A stretch of 64,000 nt of DNA. It comes from an uncultured Dysgonomonas sp. GTDB taxonomy: Bacteria > Bacteroidota > Bacteroidia > Bacteroidales > Dysgonomonadaceae. Numbering within the stretch: the stretch's first letter is position 1; every line of letters starts with the position of its first letter. Under the pieces are notes generated by a model. That model did no database searches. It had not been told where the DNA came from and worked only from the letters and a program-made list of their open reading frames with translations. The stretch lies in assembly GCA_945273835.1 (NCBI GenBank), contig CALYPL010000012.1, positions 1-64,000 on the forward strand. Direction: 5' to 3'. A program made the translations under genes and the position numbers. Below, in pieces: positions 47,016-57,447 of this stretch.

Positions 47016-48209
47016 ATGAACCAAGTTTCTGTACGTATAGCCAGTCTTGCCGAGTCTGAAACACTGGCAATGTCGCAAAAAAGCAATGAGCTAAAAGCAA
47101 AAGGAATAGATGTTATTAATCTGAGTGTTGGTGAACCCGATTTCAATACGCCTGAGCATATTAAAGATGCTGCAAAAAAAGCTATTGACGACAACTTTTC
47201 ATTTTATACACCTGTTGGCGGATATCTATCACTGCGTAAGGCTATATGTGAGAAACTCAAAAGAGAAAACAATCTCGATTACACGCCCGCGCAAATCGTA
47301 TGTTCAAACGGAGCAAAACAATCAGTATGTAATACCCTTTTGAGTGTTGTAAATCCAGGCGACGAAGTTATCATCCCTACACCGTCATGGGTCAGCTACG
47401 TCGAAATGGTAAAACTTGCAGAAGGGAGGGTGGTAGAAATACATGCCGGAATTGAACAGGATTTTAAAATCACACCACAACAATTGGAAGCGGCTATTAC
47501 CCCAAAATCGAAAGCGATTTTGTTATGCTCACCCTCCAATCCTACTGGTAGTGTTTATTCAAAAATAGAACTTGAAAGATTGGCAAATGTATTAGCCAAA
47601 CATCCTCAAATAACAATCATATCGGACGAAATATATGAACATATCAATTATGTTGGTAAACACGAAAGTATTGCTCAATTTGAAAACGTTCGTGATCGTG
47701 TCGTAATTATAAACGGAGTATCTAAGGCTTACGCCATGACAGGCTGGCGACTTGGTTGGATAGCAGCTCCTAAATGGCTTGCTGACGCTTGTAATAAGTT
47801 ACAGGGGCAATATACCTCTGCTCCTTCATCTATTGCACAAAAGGCTGCCGAAGCAGCATATCTTTCGTCTCAAAAATGTATTACCGATATGCGACAAGCA
47901 TTTAACAGACGACGTGATTTGATTGTAAAACTTGCATCAGAAATTGAAGGTCTAAAAGTAAATAAACCTGACGGGGCATTTTATATATTTCCGAAATGCA
48001 GCAGTTATTTCGGCAAATCTTATAATGGCAAAACAATTAATACTTCTACCGATCTGGCTATGTTTCTGCTTGAAGAAGGACATGTAGCGAGTGTGGGAGG
48101 AGTTGCTTTCGGCGCACCCGATTGCATTCGATTCTCTTATGCCACATCTGACGAAAATATTATAGAAGCCATGAGTCGGGTAAAAGCTACATTGGCTAAA
48201 TTAAAATAG
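47016..48209 (+). CDS. aspC: aspartate-type aminotransferase (class I, PLP)
   Basis: 397 residues. Motifs include NLSVGEPDFNTPEHIKDAA, LCSPSNPTGSVYS, the aromatic/Asp pair in IISDEIYEHI, and the PLP Lys in VSKAYAMTGWRLGWIAAP with the substrate Arg in CIRFSYA. It belongs to the bacterial Ib aspartate aminotransferase group; aspartate and perhaps prephenate are likely amino donors/acceptors. It is 32 bases after ribBA. Confidence 0.88.
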   Translation: MNQVSVRIASLAESETLAMSQKSNELKAKGIDVINLSVGEPDFNTPEHIKDAAKKAIDDNFSFYTPVGGYLSLRKAICEKLKRENNLDYTPAQIVCSNGAKQSVCNTLLSVVNPGDEVIIPTPSWVSYVEMVKLAEGRVVEIHAGIEQDFKITPQQLEAAITPKSKAILLCSPSNPTGSVYSKIELERLANVLAKHPQITIISDEIYEHINYVGKHESIAQFENVRDRVVIINGVSKAYAMTGWRLGWIAAPKWLADACNKLQGQYTSAPSSIAQKAAEAAYLSSQKCITDMRQAFNRRRDLIVKLASEIEGLKVNKPDGAFYIFPKCSSYFGKSYNGKTINTSTDLAMFLLEEGHVASVGGVAFGAPDCIRFSYATSDENIIEAMSRVKATLAKLK

Positions 48210-48263
48210 ATTTATATTCATATTTTGTAATTTAAATTTAATTTCATAAACTACATAAAAAAT

Positions 48264-48293
48264 ACACCCCGTATGAACATTCATACGGGGTGT
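48264..48293. terminator. bidirectional terminator between aspC and glnN
   Basis: A perfect 13-base-pair stem (ACACCCCGTATGA / TCATACGGGGTGT) with a four-base loop lies between converging genes. T-rich tracts follow on both strands; the minus side has ATTTTTTATG. Confidence 0.92.
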
Positions 48294-48315
48294 TATTTAT
48301 AAAGACATTCACTAA

Positions 48316-50493
48316 TTATCTTACAAATAGTAATTCACGATATTTAGGTAAAGGCCACATTTCATTATCAACAATCAATTCAAGTTTATCGATATGGTAA
48401 CGTATTTCATCTAAATAAGGAGCAACTGAATCATGATAAGCTACGGCTTTCTCACGTTCGCTCTCAATATTGTTAGCAGCTTTTCGGGCATCAAGCATTT
48501 CATGAACTTTAGCATTGATTGCATTAACATGAGTAGAAACTTTTTCAATCAAACGAAGCTGTTCAGCACCAAGAGTTTTATAATCATCCGATATTTCTTT
48601 CAATTTAGCAACATTGGTGATCAGTAAAGATTGATATCTGATTGCAACAGGAATGATGTGGTTAAGAGCCAAATCGCCTAATACACGAGATTCAATTTGT
48701 AATTTTTTGGTGTAAGTTTCCCACTTCACTTCGTTACGTGCATGAAGCTCTACTTCTGATAATATACCTGTAAATGTTTTTATACTTTGTTTAGATGTAT
48801 AACTATCAAAAATCACAGGTACACTTGTTTCGCAATCAAGATCACGAGTTTTAGCTTCGGCTTTCCATTCTTCACTATAACCATTGCCGTTAAAACGAAT
48901 AGGGCGTGACTCCTTAATATACTTTTTCAACACTTCATACAAGGCTTCTTCTTTTGATTTACCTTTATTGATCAATTCATCAACTTCTGCTTTAAATACT
49001 CTTAATTGTTCGGCAACAGACGCGTTTAAAGCAGTCATAGCTGAAGCACAGTTTGCAGATGAACCCACAGCACGGAACTCAAAGCGGTTTCCTGTAAATG
49101 CGAATGGCGAAGTACGGTTGCGGTCAGTATTATCAAGTAAGATTTCAGGAATTTGACCTACTCCTAACTTAATCTGTTTTTTAGCATCAACCACAATTGC
49201 ATCTTTTACTGAGCTTTTCTCAAACTTATCAAGAATATCGCTTACCTGTGTTCCCAAAAATACAGAAATAATAGCCGGAGGTGCTTCATTTGCTCCTAAA
49301 CGATGAGCATTGGTAGCTGATGATATGGAGGCTTTTAAAAGCGCGTTATTTTTATGAACAGCGGCAAGTATATTTACGACAAATGTTATGAAACGTAAAT
49401 TCTCAATCTGATCTTTACCGGGCGACAGCAGGTTTATACCGGTATTTGTTCCCAATGACCAGTTATTATGTTTTCCCGATCCATTGATTCCTTTGAATGG
49501 TTTCTCATGGAAAAGGACTCTGAATGAATGGCGGCGAGCCACTTTGTCCATCAATGACATCACCAATAAATTATGATCATTAGCTAAATTACACTCTTCG
49601 TAAATCGGTGCTAATTCAAACTGATTAGGTGCTACCTCATTGTGACGTGTTTTAACCGGAATACCAAGAGCATAAGATTCGTATTCAAGGTCTTCCATAA
49701 ATTTTTGCACACGTTCCGGGATAGAACCAAAGTAATGGTCTTCCAATTGCTGGTTTTTAGAGCTTTCATGGCTCATCAATGTTCTTCCTGTAAGGGCAAG
49801 GTCTGGACGGGCTGCATACAAATCTTCGTCAACAAGAAAATATTCCTGCTCCCAACCCAAATAAGAATAACATTTGGTTACGTCTTCGTTAAAATAACGC
49901 ACAACATCACTCGCAGCTTTATCAACAGCTGTAATTGACTTCAGCAAAGGCGTCTTATAGTCAAGCGATTCACCTGTATAAGAGATAAAGATTGTTGGAA
50001 TACAAAGCGTATCACCCATGATAAACGCTGGTGATGAAGGATCCCAAGCAGAATATCCACGTGCTTCAAATGTATTACGCAACCCTCCTGACGGGAAGCT
50101 CGAAGCATCAGGTTCTTGTTGAGCAAGCAGCTTACCGCTAAATTCTTCGATTAGCCCGCCATTTCCGTCATGTTCAATAAATGCATCATGCTTTTCGGCA
50201 GTACCATCAGTCAAAGGCTGGAACCAGTGAGTATAATGAGTAGCACCATTCTCTAAGGCCCACATACGCATGCCGGCAGCAACGTGTTCGGCTAAGTTGC
50301 GATTGACGGTCTCTCCATTTTCTATAGCGTTCTGGATAGCCTTATAAGTTTCTTTTGACAGATACTTAATCATAGCCTTCTGATTGAATACATTTTCGCC
50401 ATAGTATTCAGAGGTTTTGCGTCCGGGTTTCTTAACTTCTACAGGCTTGCGGTTAGAAGCTGCTGCCACTGCTTTAAAACGTAACTTTGACAT
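48316..50493 (-). CDS. glnN: type III glutamine synthetase
   Basis: 725 residues, the length of GSIII. Features are the GSIII N-terminal domain (GENVFNQKAMIKYLSKETYK), VPTI-type core CIPTIFISYTGESLDYKTPL, the metal/ATP motifs GWEQEYFLVDE, NEVAPNQFELAP, KGINGSGKHNNWS and NRTSPFAFTGNRFEFRAVGS. It makes glutamine from glutamate and ammonium. It lies 37 bases after dapL on the same strand. Confidence 0.96.
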   Translation of the reverse strand: MSKLRFKAVAAASNRKPVEVKKPGRKTSEYYGENVFNQKAMIKYLSKETYKAIQNAIENGETVNRNLAEHVAAGMRMWALENGATHYTHWFQPLTDGTAEKHDAFIEHDGNGGLIEEFSGKLLAQQEPDASSFPSGGLRNTFEARGYSAWDPSSPAFIMGDTLCIPTIFISYTGESLDYKTPLLKSITAVDKAASDVVRYFNEDVTKCYSYLGWEQEYFLVDEDLYAARPDLALTGRTLMSHESSKNQQLEDHYFGSIPERVQKFMEDLEYESYALGIPVKTRHNEVAPNQFELAPIYEECNLANDHNLLVMSLMDKVARRHSFRVLFHEKPFKGINGSGKHNNWSLGTNTGINLLSPGKDQIENLRFITFVVNILAAVHKNNALLKASISSATNAHRLGANEAPPAIISVFLGTQVSDILDKFEKSSVKDAIVVDAKKQIKLGVGQIPEILLDNTDRNRTSPFAFTGNRFEFRAVGSSANCASAMTALNASVAEQLRVFKAEVDELINKGKSKEEALYEVLKKYIKESRPIRFNGNGYSEEWKAEAKTRDLDCETSVPVIFDSYTSKQSIKTFTGILSEVELHARNEVKWETYTKKLQIESRVLGDLALNHIIPVAIRYQSLLITNVAKLKEISDDYKTLGAEQLRLIEKVSTHVNAINAKVHEMLDARKAANNIESEREKAVAYHDSVAPYLDEIRYHIDKLELIVDNEMWPLPKYRELLFVR

Positions 50494-50530
50494 AAATTTT
50501 GTTTTTGGTTTTATAAAACTTTCTTATCTT

Positions 50531-51760
50531 TTATAATGAAATATTCTTTAGTCGACTGATGGCTTCTTTGGTATTTTCCAAAGTATTGAATGCGGTGAGT
50601 CGGAGATATCCTTCTCCGCTCGGACCAAACCCTACTCCGGGTGTACCTACAATATTCAATTCGTTGAGCAAATAATCAAAGAATCCCCATGAAGTAAGCC
50701 CTTCTGGTGTTTTTACCCAAATATATGGTGAGTTAACTCCTCCATATACTTTCAATCCTTGTTGTGATAGTCCTTCACGGATAATTCGGGCATTATTTAA
50801 ATAATATTCAATTGTGCTTCTTATTTGCTTTTTTCCTTCGGCTGAAAAACATGCTTCTGCTGCTCTTTGAATAATATAAGGCACACCGTTGAATTTTGTA
50901 GTGTGCCTTCTGTTCCATAATTTATTGAGAGATACTTTTTCGCCTGATTTTGTATAACCCATCAATGATTTTGGAATTACTGTGTATGCACATCTTGTTC
51001 CTGTGAAGCCTGCTGTCTTTGAAAAACTACGAAACTCAATCGCCACTTCTTTTGCTCCTTCTATTTCGTAGATACTGTGCGGCACATCTTTTTCTGTTAT
51101 GAATGCTTCGTATGCTCCATCGAAAAGAATCAGGGCTTTATTTTTTAAAGCATAATCGACCCAAACTTTAAGCTGATCTTTTGTCAGCGTTGTGCCTGTG
51201 GGATTATTGGGATAACATAAATATATTATGTCTACTTTTTCTTTGGGTAATTCTGGAACGAAATCGTTTTCCGATGTACATGGAACATAAACTAATTTAT
51301 TCCATTTGTTATTAACTAAATCTCCGGCTCGTCCTGCCATCACGTTAGTGTCTACATAGACCGGATATACGGGATCGGTTACCGCAACAACATTATCTGC
51401 TCCAAGAATGTCGCCAATATTACCTGTATCGCTTTTAGAGCCATCACTCACAAATATTTCGTCAGCTTCTATATTAAGACCATTTGATTTATAGTCATTT
51501 TCTAATATAGCGTTTACGAGAAAGTCGTATCCTTGTTCAGGTCCGTAGCCTCTGAATGTGGATGCATCTCCCATTTCATCAACCGCTTTATGCAAAGCCT
51601 GAATTATGGATGATGGTAATGGTTTTGTTACGTCGCCTATACCTAAGCGTATGATTTTGGCATCAGGATTTGAAGCCTTGAATTCTTCTACTTTACGGGC
51701 AATATCCGAAAAAAGATAGCTACCGGGTAATTTTGTATAATTTTCGTTTACTAATATCAT
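50531..51760 (-). CDS. dapL: LL-diaminopimelate aminotransferase
   Basis: 409 residues, typical. Conserved [58 protein letters not shown], and PLP Lys in [18 protein letters not shown]. It converts tetrahydrodipicolinate to LL-diaminopimelate in one step, bypassing succinylated or acetylated intermediates. It follows dapF by 27 bases, so two successive lysine/peptidoglycan steps are co-expressed. Confidence 0.96.
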   Translation of the reverse strand: MILVNENYTKLPGSYLFSDIARKVEEFKASNPDAKIIRLGIGDVTKPLPSSIIQALHKAVDEMGDASTFRGYGPEQGYDFLVNAILENDYKSNGLNIEADEIFVSDGSKSDTGNIGDILGADNVVAVTDPVYPVYVDTNVMAGRAGDLVNNKWNKLVYVPCTSENDFVPELPKEKVDIIYLCYPNNPTGTTLTKDQLKVWVDYALKNKALILFDGAYEAFITEKDVPHSIYEIEGAKEVAIEFRSFSKTAGFTGTRCAYTVIPKSLMGYTKSGEKVSLNKLWNRRHTTKFNGVPYIIQRAAEACFSAEGKKQIRSTIEYYLNNARIIREGLSQQGLKVYGGVNSPYIWVKTPEGLTSWGFFDYLLNELNIVGTPGVGFGPSGEGYLRLTAFNTLENTKEAISRLKNISL

Positions 51761-51787
51761 TCTTTATTATTTGATTTTTTTCGTAAA

Positions 51788-52630
51788 TTAAATTTTAAGA
51801 GTACCTTCAAAAACAGTTACAGCTTCGCCTGTCATATATACATGGTTATTGCTTTCACGCCATTCAATATTGAGGTCTCCTCCTAATAAGTGTATTGTAA
51901 CTTTACGGTCTGTCAAGCCGTTTAATGAGGCTGCTACTGCTGCAGCGCAAGCTCCTGTACCGCAAGCCAACGTTTCGCCTGCTCCACGCTCCCAAACACG
52001 CATATTCAGATTATTGCCGTCTATAACTTCAATAAATTCGGTATTTGTTTTACGTGGAAATATCGGATTCTTTTCAAATTTAGGTCCTAAAACAGGTAAA
52101 TCCAATTTATCAATATCTTTGGTAAATGTTACGGCATGCGGGTTTCCCATTGAAACACAGGTAACTTCCCAGATTTTACCATCTATATCTAATGGATAAT
52201 TTATGACCGGTTTTGAATCAACGTTTACCGGAATAAGTTGCGGATCGAGAATGGGTTCTCCCATATCAACTGTTATTTTCCGTGATTTGGCATCACCGTC
52301 TAATAAGGTAATGTATTTTGTTCCTGCAAGCGTTTCAAGTGTGATTTCTTTTTTAGATGTCAGACCATTGTCATAAACAAATTTACCAACACATCTCGAA
52401 GCATTTCCGCACATTTCGGCTTCTGACCCATCAGAATTAAACATTTGCATTCTGAAATCGCATGTTTCGGACGGCAGAATCAGTACCAAACCATCTGAAC
52501 CTATACCAAAATTACGATTGCTGAGTTTTATGGCTAATTCGCCCGGATTATCTATTTTATGCTGAAATCCGTTTATGTAAATGTAATCATTGCCAGCTCC
52601 GTGCATTTTGGTAAATTTCAGCTCTTTCAT
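51788..52630 (-). CDS. dapF: diaminopimelate epimerase
   Basis: 280 residues. The two catalytic cysteines lie in AEMCGNASRCVGKF and LACGTGACAAAV. The start KFTKMHGAGNDYIYI and MGNPHAV are also typical. It turns LL- into meso-diaminopimelate. Confidence 0.97.
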   Translation of the reverse strand: MKELKFTKMHGAGNDYIYINGFQHKIDNPGELAIKLSNRNFGIGSDGLVLILPSETCDFRMQMFNSDGSEAEMCGNASRCVGKFVYDNGLTSKKEITLETLAGTKYITLLDGDAKSRKITVDMGEPILDPQLIPVNVDSKPVINYPLDIDGKIWEVTCVSMGNPHAVTFTKDIDKLDLPVLGPKFEKNPIFPRKTNTEFIEVIDGNNLNMRVWERGAGETLACGTGACAAAVAASLNGLTDRKVTIHLLGGDLNIEWRESNNHVYMTGEAVTVFEGTLKI

Positions 52631-52965
52631 CTATTTTATAATTAGGACTTTAACGTTAATTGTATAAAACTGCTTTGTTTTGATACAAATTTCGCGCAAA
52701 TTATTTGATTTTACAAAAAAGGCATGACATTTTTTCATCTTTCTAATGCTAAAATATCTTTTTTTAGCACAAAGTGATATAATTAAATCAAAAAGATATA
52801 TCAAATAGTGATCTCAAAAAAAACGTAAGATTAGAGCTATTTTCAGACTAAAATAGATAGTAATATGATATTTAATCAGAAGGTTAAATCCGATAAATAT
52901 AGTTCGTTATATTTAACATACTGCTAACTATTTCTTTACTGGTAGAATCATTATGAGAGTTTTAT
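52631..52965. other. 335-base intergenic region, nothing recognised
   Basis: Very AT-rich. It lies upstream of dapF and downstream of the DUF4861 gene. I see no RNA gene, repeat, strong terminator or convincing promoter; a dapF promoter must lie here or very near. Confidence 0.5.
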
Positions 52966-54186
52966 TTAATGCTTTATGGTCACTTTTAAATGGTTATTCA
53001 GTTTGCTTAGTTCAGATTGTACGCGCTCGATGAATTCATCTTCTGTTTTTACTTGATTTTCTTCAAGTTCCCAAGTAGCCATGAAATAATATTCGGTATA
53101 ATTGTTCTCCGGGTTTAAGACTATAACGTAGTTGAGAGAATCTTCTGCAATGGTTTTTAATTGCTTATTCTTAAATAGTATAGCCAATCCTTGCATATCA
53201 TTATTAAGGCTTTGCTTATCAAATGTAGCAATGTAAGTCCATTCCTCGTCCGGCGTTCCGACTTTCAACTCTCCTTGTTTTAATTTTATAATTCCTGTTG
53301 CTATATTATCAAGCGTTTTATCGGTTTTAATTTCTATATGAGAAGCATTACTACCCGCATCAATTGAAATCAACGAAACCAAATTACATTTCTGTCCGTC
53401 AACATCCAATCCATGATAGATAGTTTTTACTTGCGATCTTAATTTACCGTCTGATTGAATTATACATGTTGTGCTATCTCTATTTTCTAAACGTTGAGCG
53501 TGTTCTCCATTCCACAAAGCTATTGTTCCTAAACCGAGTGACTTACCGACTTTTAAATTATCCATTCCCCACGACGCAAGTTTATGATAATTGTCATAAC
53601 CATCTACGCCTACGGATGGCAACACAATACCTGATGTTGTCTTGGCAAATACATCTATCGCATTACGATTATCAAGGTAATAACGATAAGCTACTCTGTC
53701 GCTCTCCCACCCCGGTCCTTCAAATTTGAGATAATAGGAGTGATCTCTGAACGTGCCGGGAAGTGTTATTCTATTCACTCCTACCCATGAATATTCTCCT
53801 ACATATTTGTTTCCCTCAAAATGTCCGCCTATTTTATGTGTCAGTTCGGCATGTGTGCGTTTAGGATAAGTTTCAGAAGTACCCTGCTCTATCAATATGG
53901 TTAATTTCTCTCCACTTTTAATCTCTGAAATAGGTATAAGAGCTTTTTGATGACCTTTCAAATCTGTTATGATTTCAACGGGAGTTATCGAATTGTTAAC
54001 CAAAGCACGATATTCTCCTACTGAAAGATTTAATTTTTCTACGGGAATTTCAAGGGTATAATCTCTTATCGTTTTTCCTGAGTTGGCAAGTATTAAAGTC
54101 CTCTGTGTTTGGGCATTTAAATTAATTGTAAGTACAAATGCAAGAATAAAAATAATGCAGAATGTGAATGATACTGAGCTTTTCAT
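52966..54186 (-). CDS. DUF4861 secreted protein
   Basis: 406 residues with a signal peptide (MKSSVSFTFCIIFILAFVLT, likely cleaved after NLNA). The core has KFEGPGWESDRVAYRYYLDN and GWMD-like SWGMDNLKVGKSLGLGTIAL, with many aromatic and His residues, as in DUF4861 proteins. These are often found near pectin or uronate degradation genes, but no catalytic activity is firmly known to me. None of its neighbours here concern polysaccharides. It is apparently monocistronic. Confidence 0.75.
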   Translation of the reverse strand: MKSSVSFTFCIIFILAFVLTINLNAQTQRTLILANSGKTIRDYTLEIPVEKLNLSVGEYRALVNNSITPVEIITDLKGHQKALIPISEIKSGEKLTILIEQGTSETYPKRTHAELTHKIGGHFEGNKYVGEYSWVGVNRITLPGTFRDHSYYLKFEGPGWESDRVAYRYYLDNRNAIDVFAKTTSGIVLPSVGVDGYDNYHKLASWGMDNLKVGKSLGLGTIALWNGEHAQRLENRDSTTCIIQSDGKLRSQVKTIYHGLDVDGQKCNLVSLISIDAGSNASHIEIKTDKTLDNIATGIIKLKQGELKVGTPDEEWTYIATFDKQSLNNDMQGLAILFKNKQLKTIAEDSLNYVIVLNPENNYTEYYFMATWELEENQVKTEDEFIERVQSELSKLNNHLKVTIKH

Positions 54187-54234
54187 ATTAGATTTCGGTA
54201 TTAGTGTGCTATCTGATCAGGTATTATCGAAGAA

Positions 54235-54242
54235 CAAAGTTA
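54235..54242 (-). promoter_or_regulatory. candidate -7 box (TAACTTTG) for DUF4861 gene
   Basis: TAnnTTTG match on the minus strand, 48 bases before the DUF4861 start. No -33 box recognised. Confidence 0.4.
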
Positions 54243-54266
54243 GCATTAAAAATTGGGGATAATTGA

Positions 54267-55733
54267 CTAACCTAGAAAATCAATCAGATTTCTGCTATTC
54301 ATAGCCTCTTCGCCCAATTGAGTTGCTGCCAAATCTCCTGCTAAACCATGATTATAAACTCCTAAAATAGCCGCATAAACGGATGAATAGCCGCGAGCCA
54401 TCAGACCGGTTATATATCCAGCCAACACATCTCCGCTTCCTCCTTTAGCCATACCGCTATTGCCGGTTGAATTAAAATAAAACTGACCTTCGGGTGTACA
54501 GATCATTGTATGTGCGCCTTTAACTATAACAACAGATTGTAACTGTTTAGCCAACTCGCTTGCTAGTTCCAATTTATGCTGTTCATCACGCCACTCTCCG
54601 ACCAATCTTTTCAATTCTCCCAGATGCGGAGTGAGAACCGAACCTTTAGGGATATATTTGAATAAACTTCTGTGCTCTGATAGAATATTTAAAGCATCAG
54701 CATCAATAAGCATTGGCTGTCTTACAATTGACAATAATAACTCCAAAGCCTCAACGGTCTCTTCAGATTGTCCGATACCACAGCCAATACCCACAACTGA
54801 ATAGTTGGACAGATTATCCGGCAATTCGGAAAAAGAAGTACCGTTATCGAGACTCAACATGGCTGACGGAAATGTAAGCTGAGCGGCAAGTCTTTCGGTA
54901 TGTGGCAAATGTAGTGTAACTAATCCGCATCCCGATCGTAATGCCCCTCCAACAGCAAGTATAGCTGCACCCATTTTACTTTGTGATCCACAAATCAGCA
55001 ACGCATGACCATAAGTGTTTTTATGAGCAAACTTTTGACGCGGCTTACGTATCTTTTTTATGAAATCATCAGTCAGATAAAAATATGGCGATTGCACTTT
55101 ATCTAAAACCTGATGATCAGATTTACCATTCAGAAGAACTATTTGTCCACCACAATCACCGGCTTCAGGCAACAACAAAGCTAATCTCGGAAATAAGAAA
55201 CATACTGTAATATCGGCATGGATAATTGAAGTTAAGGTATTATTTCCAAATTCTGATCGCATTCCGGAAGGCAGATCAAGTGAAATAACTTTGTTTGATA
55301 ATGTATTGACTGTTTCAATTAAGCTCAACTCAGGGTCTTTTGCACCTCCGTCAACAAAGGCTTTACATATCGCATCAATAATTACATAGTTACGGATGGT
55401 AATTTCATCTATATCTTTCAAGTATTTTATATCGGAAGGAAGTCTATGGTAATTTAAGCTACAATTATAGCTCATTACTTTAGCATCAAAGATAGGATAA
55501 ACTGTGCAATCATATCCTGCTTTATGCATCATTCCGGCAACGGCAAGACCGATGGCACCTTTCTCGTCTCTCCCTATAATGAACAATAATGATTGATTGT
55601 GCGATATATTTTTAGAAACCCAATTAGCAATCGACAGAGAAACTTTTTCAATCAACAACTGTGGATTAATCAATTCATTTTCCACAGTAAACATCTCAAC
55701 TTCTTTCATTTGTCTGTCAATAAGAATTTTCAT
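54267..55733 (-). CDS. nnrDE: bifunctional NAD(P)H-hydrate epimerase/dehydratase
   Basis: 488 residues. About 1-215 is the YjeF-N epimerase domain, with SLDLPSGMRSEFG retained but the usual NNGGDG loop replaced by GRDEKGAIG. About 230-488 is the ADP/ATP-dependent dehydratase: NTYGHALLICGSQSKMGAAI, DADALNIL, LTPHLGELKRL, and GNSGMAKGGSGDVLAG. It repairs hydrated NADH and NADPH. The dehydratase half looks intact and the epimerase half is suspect. Confidence 0.92.
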   Translation of the reverse strand: MKILIDRQMKEVEMFTVENELINPQLLIEKVSLSIANWVSKNISHNQSLLFIIGRDEKGAIGLAVAGMMHKAGYDCTVYPIFDAKVMSYNCSLNYHRLPSDIKYLKDIDEITIRNYVIIDAICKAFVDGGAKDPELSLIETVNTLSNKVISLDLPSGMRSEFGNNTLTSIIHADITVCFLFPRLALLLPEAGDCGGQIVLLNGKSDHQVLDKVQSPYFYLTDDFIKKIRKPRQKFAHKNTYGHALLICGSQSKMGAAILAVGGALRSGCGLVTLHLPHTERLAAQLTFPSAMLSLDNGTSFSELPDNLSNYSVVGIGCGIGQSEETVEALELLLSIVRQPMLIDADALNILSEHRSLFKYIPKGSVLTPHLGELKRLVGEWRDEQHKLELASELAKQLQSVVIVKGAHTMICTPEGQFYFNSTGNSGMAKGGSGDVLAGYITGLMARGYSSVYAAILGVYNHGLAGDLAATQLGEEAMNSRNLIDFLG

Positions 55734-55748
55734 AATCCATGCAATAAA

Positions 55749-55873
55749 ATGATTGAATCAACACTTCAAGAGTGTGTGATAATAGACAATACAATAGTTA
55801 AAACATTTAAGGTTCATAAAAAGTTTGGTATGGAAGACTTAACAACGGGCTGGCACTACTAATTAATTAGTAG
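55749..55873 (+). other. short gap ORF and perfect palindrome
   Basis: In the 173-base gap between minus-strand genes, a plus-strand ATG at 55749 opens 37 codons ending at 55862. An 18-base perfect palindrome (CTACTAATT/AATTAGTAG, 55856-55873) overlaps its stop. Neither is assigned a function; the palindrome lacks a strong T run. Confidence 0.2.
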
Positions 55874-55906
55874 CCTAAGTAAATTGGGATTAACAGATGT
55901 TGATTA

Positions 55907-56650
55907 TTAAGCGTTAGTTTTCTTTTTAATAAGACCAAACATGCGTCTTATACGCATGATGAGAACACCGAATACACCTTCGGTAAAAATACCTGAACTC
56001 ATTTTAGATTCTCCGAAGACTCGGTTAATAAAGATTATAGATACTTCTTTGATCTTGAAGCCAAAGCAATAAGCTAAATATTTCATCTCCACTTGGAAAG
56101 CATATCCTTTGAAGCGAATATCATCCAAGTTGATTGTTTGCAAGACTTTGCGCCTGTAACAAACAAAACCGGCGGTTGTATCGTGTATTTTCATTCCGGT
56201 GATAATACGTACGTACTTAGAGGCAAAATAAGACATCATGACACGCCCCATAGGCCAGTTAACGACATTTACGCCAGAGCAATAGCGGGAACCTACAGCA
56301 AGATCAGCTCCTTCCTCTGCGCATGCCTTATGCAGACGAATAAGATCGTTCGGATTATGTGAGAAATCGGCATCCATCTCAAATACGTATTCATAATTAC
56401 GCTCTAATGCCCATTTGAAACCGGTAATATATGCTGTGCCAAGCCCAAGTTTGCCTTCTCGCTGTATTAAAAACAATTGTTTTGAAAAATCACGTTGCAA
56501 TGCTTTTACAACATCAGCAGTACCATCGGGTGAATTGTCATCAATTATAAGGATGTCAAACGGCATGCTCAAACCAAATACAGCTCTGATTATTGCCTCA
56601 ATATTTTCTTTTTCTTTATAAGTGGGTATTATAACTAACGAGTCCGACAT
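55907..56650 (-). CDS. polyprenol-monophosphomannose synthase-like GT2 glycosyltransferase
   Basis: 247 residues, GT-A fold. Motifs are SLVIIPTYKEKENIEAII, LIIDDNSPDGTADVV, FEMDADFSHNPNDL (the DXD-like metal site), and FVCYRRKVL. It matches the Dpm1-type branch that transfers a sugar from a nucleotide donor to polyprenyl phosphate. There is no C-terminal membrane domain beyond a basic tail. It provides lipid-linked sugar for envelope or protein glycosylation, inferred from family. Confidence 0.88.
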   Translation of the reverse strand: MSDSLVIIPTYKEKENIEAIIRAVFGLSMPFDILIIDDNSPDGTADVVKALQRDFSKQLFLIQREGKLGLGTAYITGFKWALERNYEYVFEMDADFSHNPNDLIRLHKACAEEGADLAVGSRYCSGVNVVNWPMGRVMMSYFASKYVRIITGMKIHDTTAGFVCYRRKVLQTINLDDIRFKGYAFQVEMKYLAYCFGFKIKEVSIIFINRVFGESKMSSGIFTEGVFGVLIMRIRRMFGLIKKKTNA

Positions 56651-56681
56651 ATTATACTGTAGATTATTACTTCTAACTCTC

Positions 56682-56689
56682 CAAAAGTA
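56682..56689 (-). promoter_or_regulatory. candidate -7 box (TACTTTTG) for glycosyltransferase gene
   Basis: TAnnTTTG match 31 bases before the glycosyltransferase ATG on the minus strand; -33 not recognised. Confidence 0.45.
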
Positions 56690-56751
56690 ATTAATTTATG
56701 CGGCCTAAAATAATAAATATTACTGAAAAATAACAAAATGAATTAAACTCT

Positions 56752-57438
56752 CTATTGAGCATTGCCGGATTGTTTTATGGCCCTCAACATTTCTCTTTTG
56801 CCCGGAGGGCCGGGTAAACGTTCAACCATAAAACCGGAATGTTGCATCCGTCTTCTCACTTCGCCCTTAGCGCAATAGGTAACCAATATAGCGTCGTCAT
56901 TCATTAGCGAATATAAATAGTCAAATATTTCCTGACTCCACATTTCGGGTTGTTTATCAGGTGCAAAAGCATCGAAGTAAACCAAATCAATACCAGGAAT
57001 AAAGTTAAAATCGAATTGTGTCAAATCGGCCTCTATTTTTGTAAGTGAAAAATCCTGTGTAATTTTAACTGTCTTATTCCAAGCTGCTTCATGCAATTTA
57101 ACAAACAAATCTGCATCTACAGCATTTAGTTGATTCGGATAATTAAGTTTTTCAACAACTTTGCAAGGCAATGGATTGGCTTCTATGCTTAAATATTGTA
57201 TTTTTTTATCAGTGTTTATTGTATCTTCTAAGGTCAGATAAGCATTCAGACCAGTACCGAAGCCTATTTCAAAGATTGTTACATACGATTTTCTACAGTA
57301 ATGCAATCCTGTCTCAATATACACATGCTTCGATTCCTGTATAGCACCATTTGTAGAATGGTAATGCTCATCGAGAGCCGGGATAAATAGGGTATGCGAA
57401 CCGTCAGCCGTTAATTCAATATCAACTCCATCCATCAA
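56752..57438 (-). CDS. mnmD: tRNA 5-methylaminomethyl-2-thiouridine methyltransferase
   Basis: 228 residues. HYHSTNGAIQESKHVYIETG is the family N-terminus; SAM motif IFEIGFGTGLNAYLT; DLVYFDAFAPDKQPEMWS is the MnmC/D signature; the end has GPPGKREMLRA. It methylates the wobble uridine of tRNAs. It is the stand-alone MnmD form without the oxidoreductase half of MnmC. It is 9 bases after ispF. Confidence 0.93.
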   Translation of the reverse strand: MMDGVDIELTADGSHTLFIPALDEHYHSTNGAIQESKHVYIETGLHYCRKSYVTIFEIGFGTGLNAYLTLEDTINTDKKIQYLSIEANPLPCKVVEKLNYPNQLNAVDADLFVKLHEAAWNKTVKITQDFSLTKIEADLTQFDFNFIPGIDLVYFDAFAPDKQPEMWSQEIFDYLYSLMNDDAILVTYCAKGEVRRRMQHSGFMVERLPGPPGKREMLRAIKQSGNAQ

Positions 57439-57447
57439 TAGCGAATT

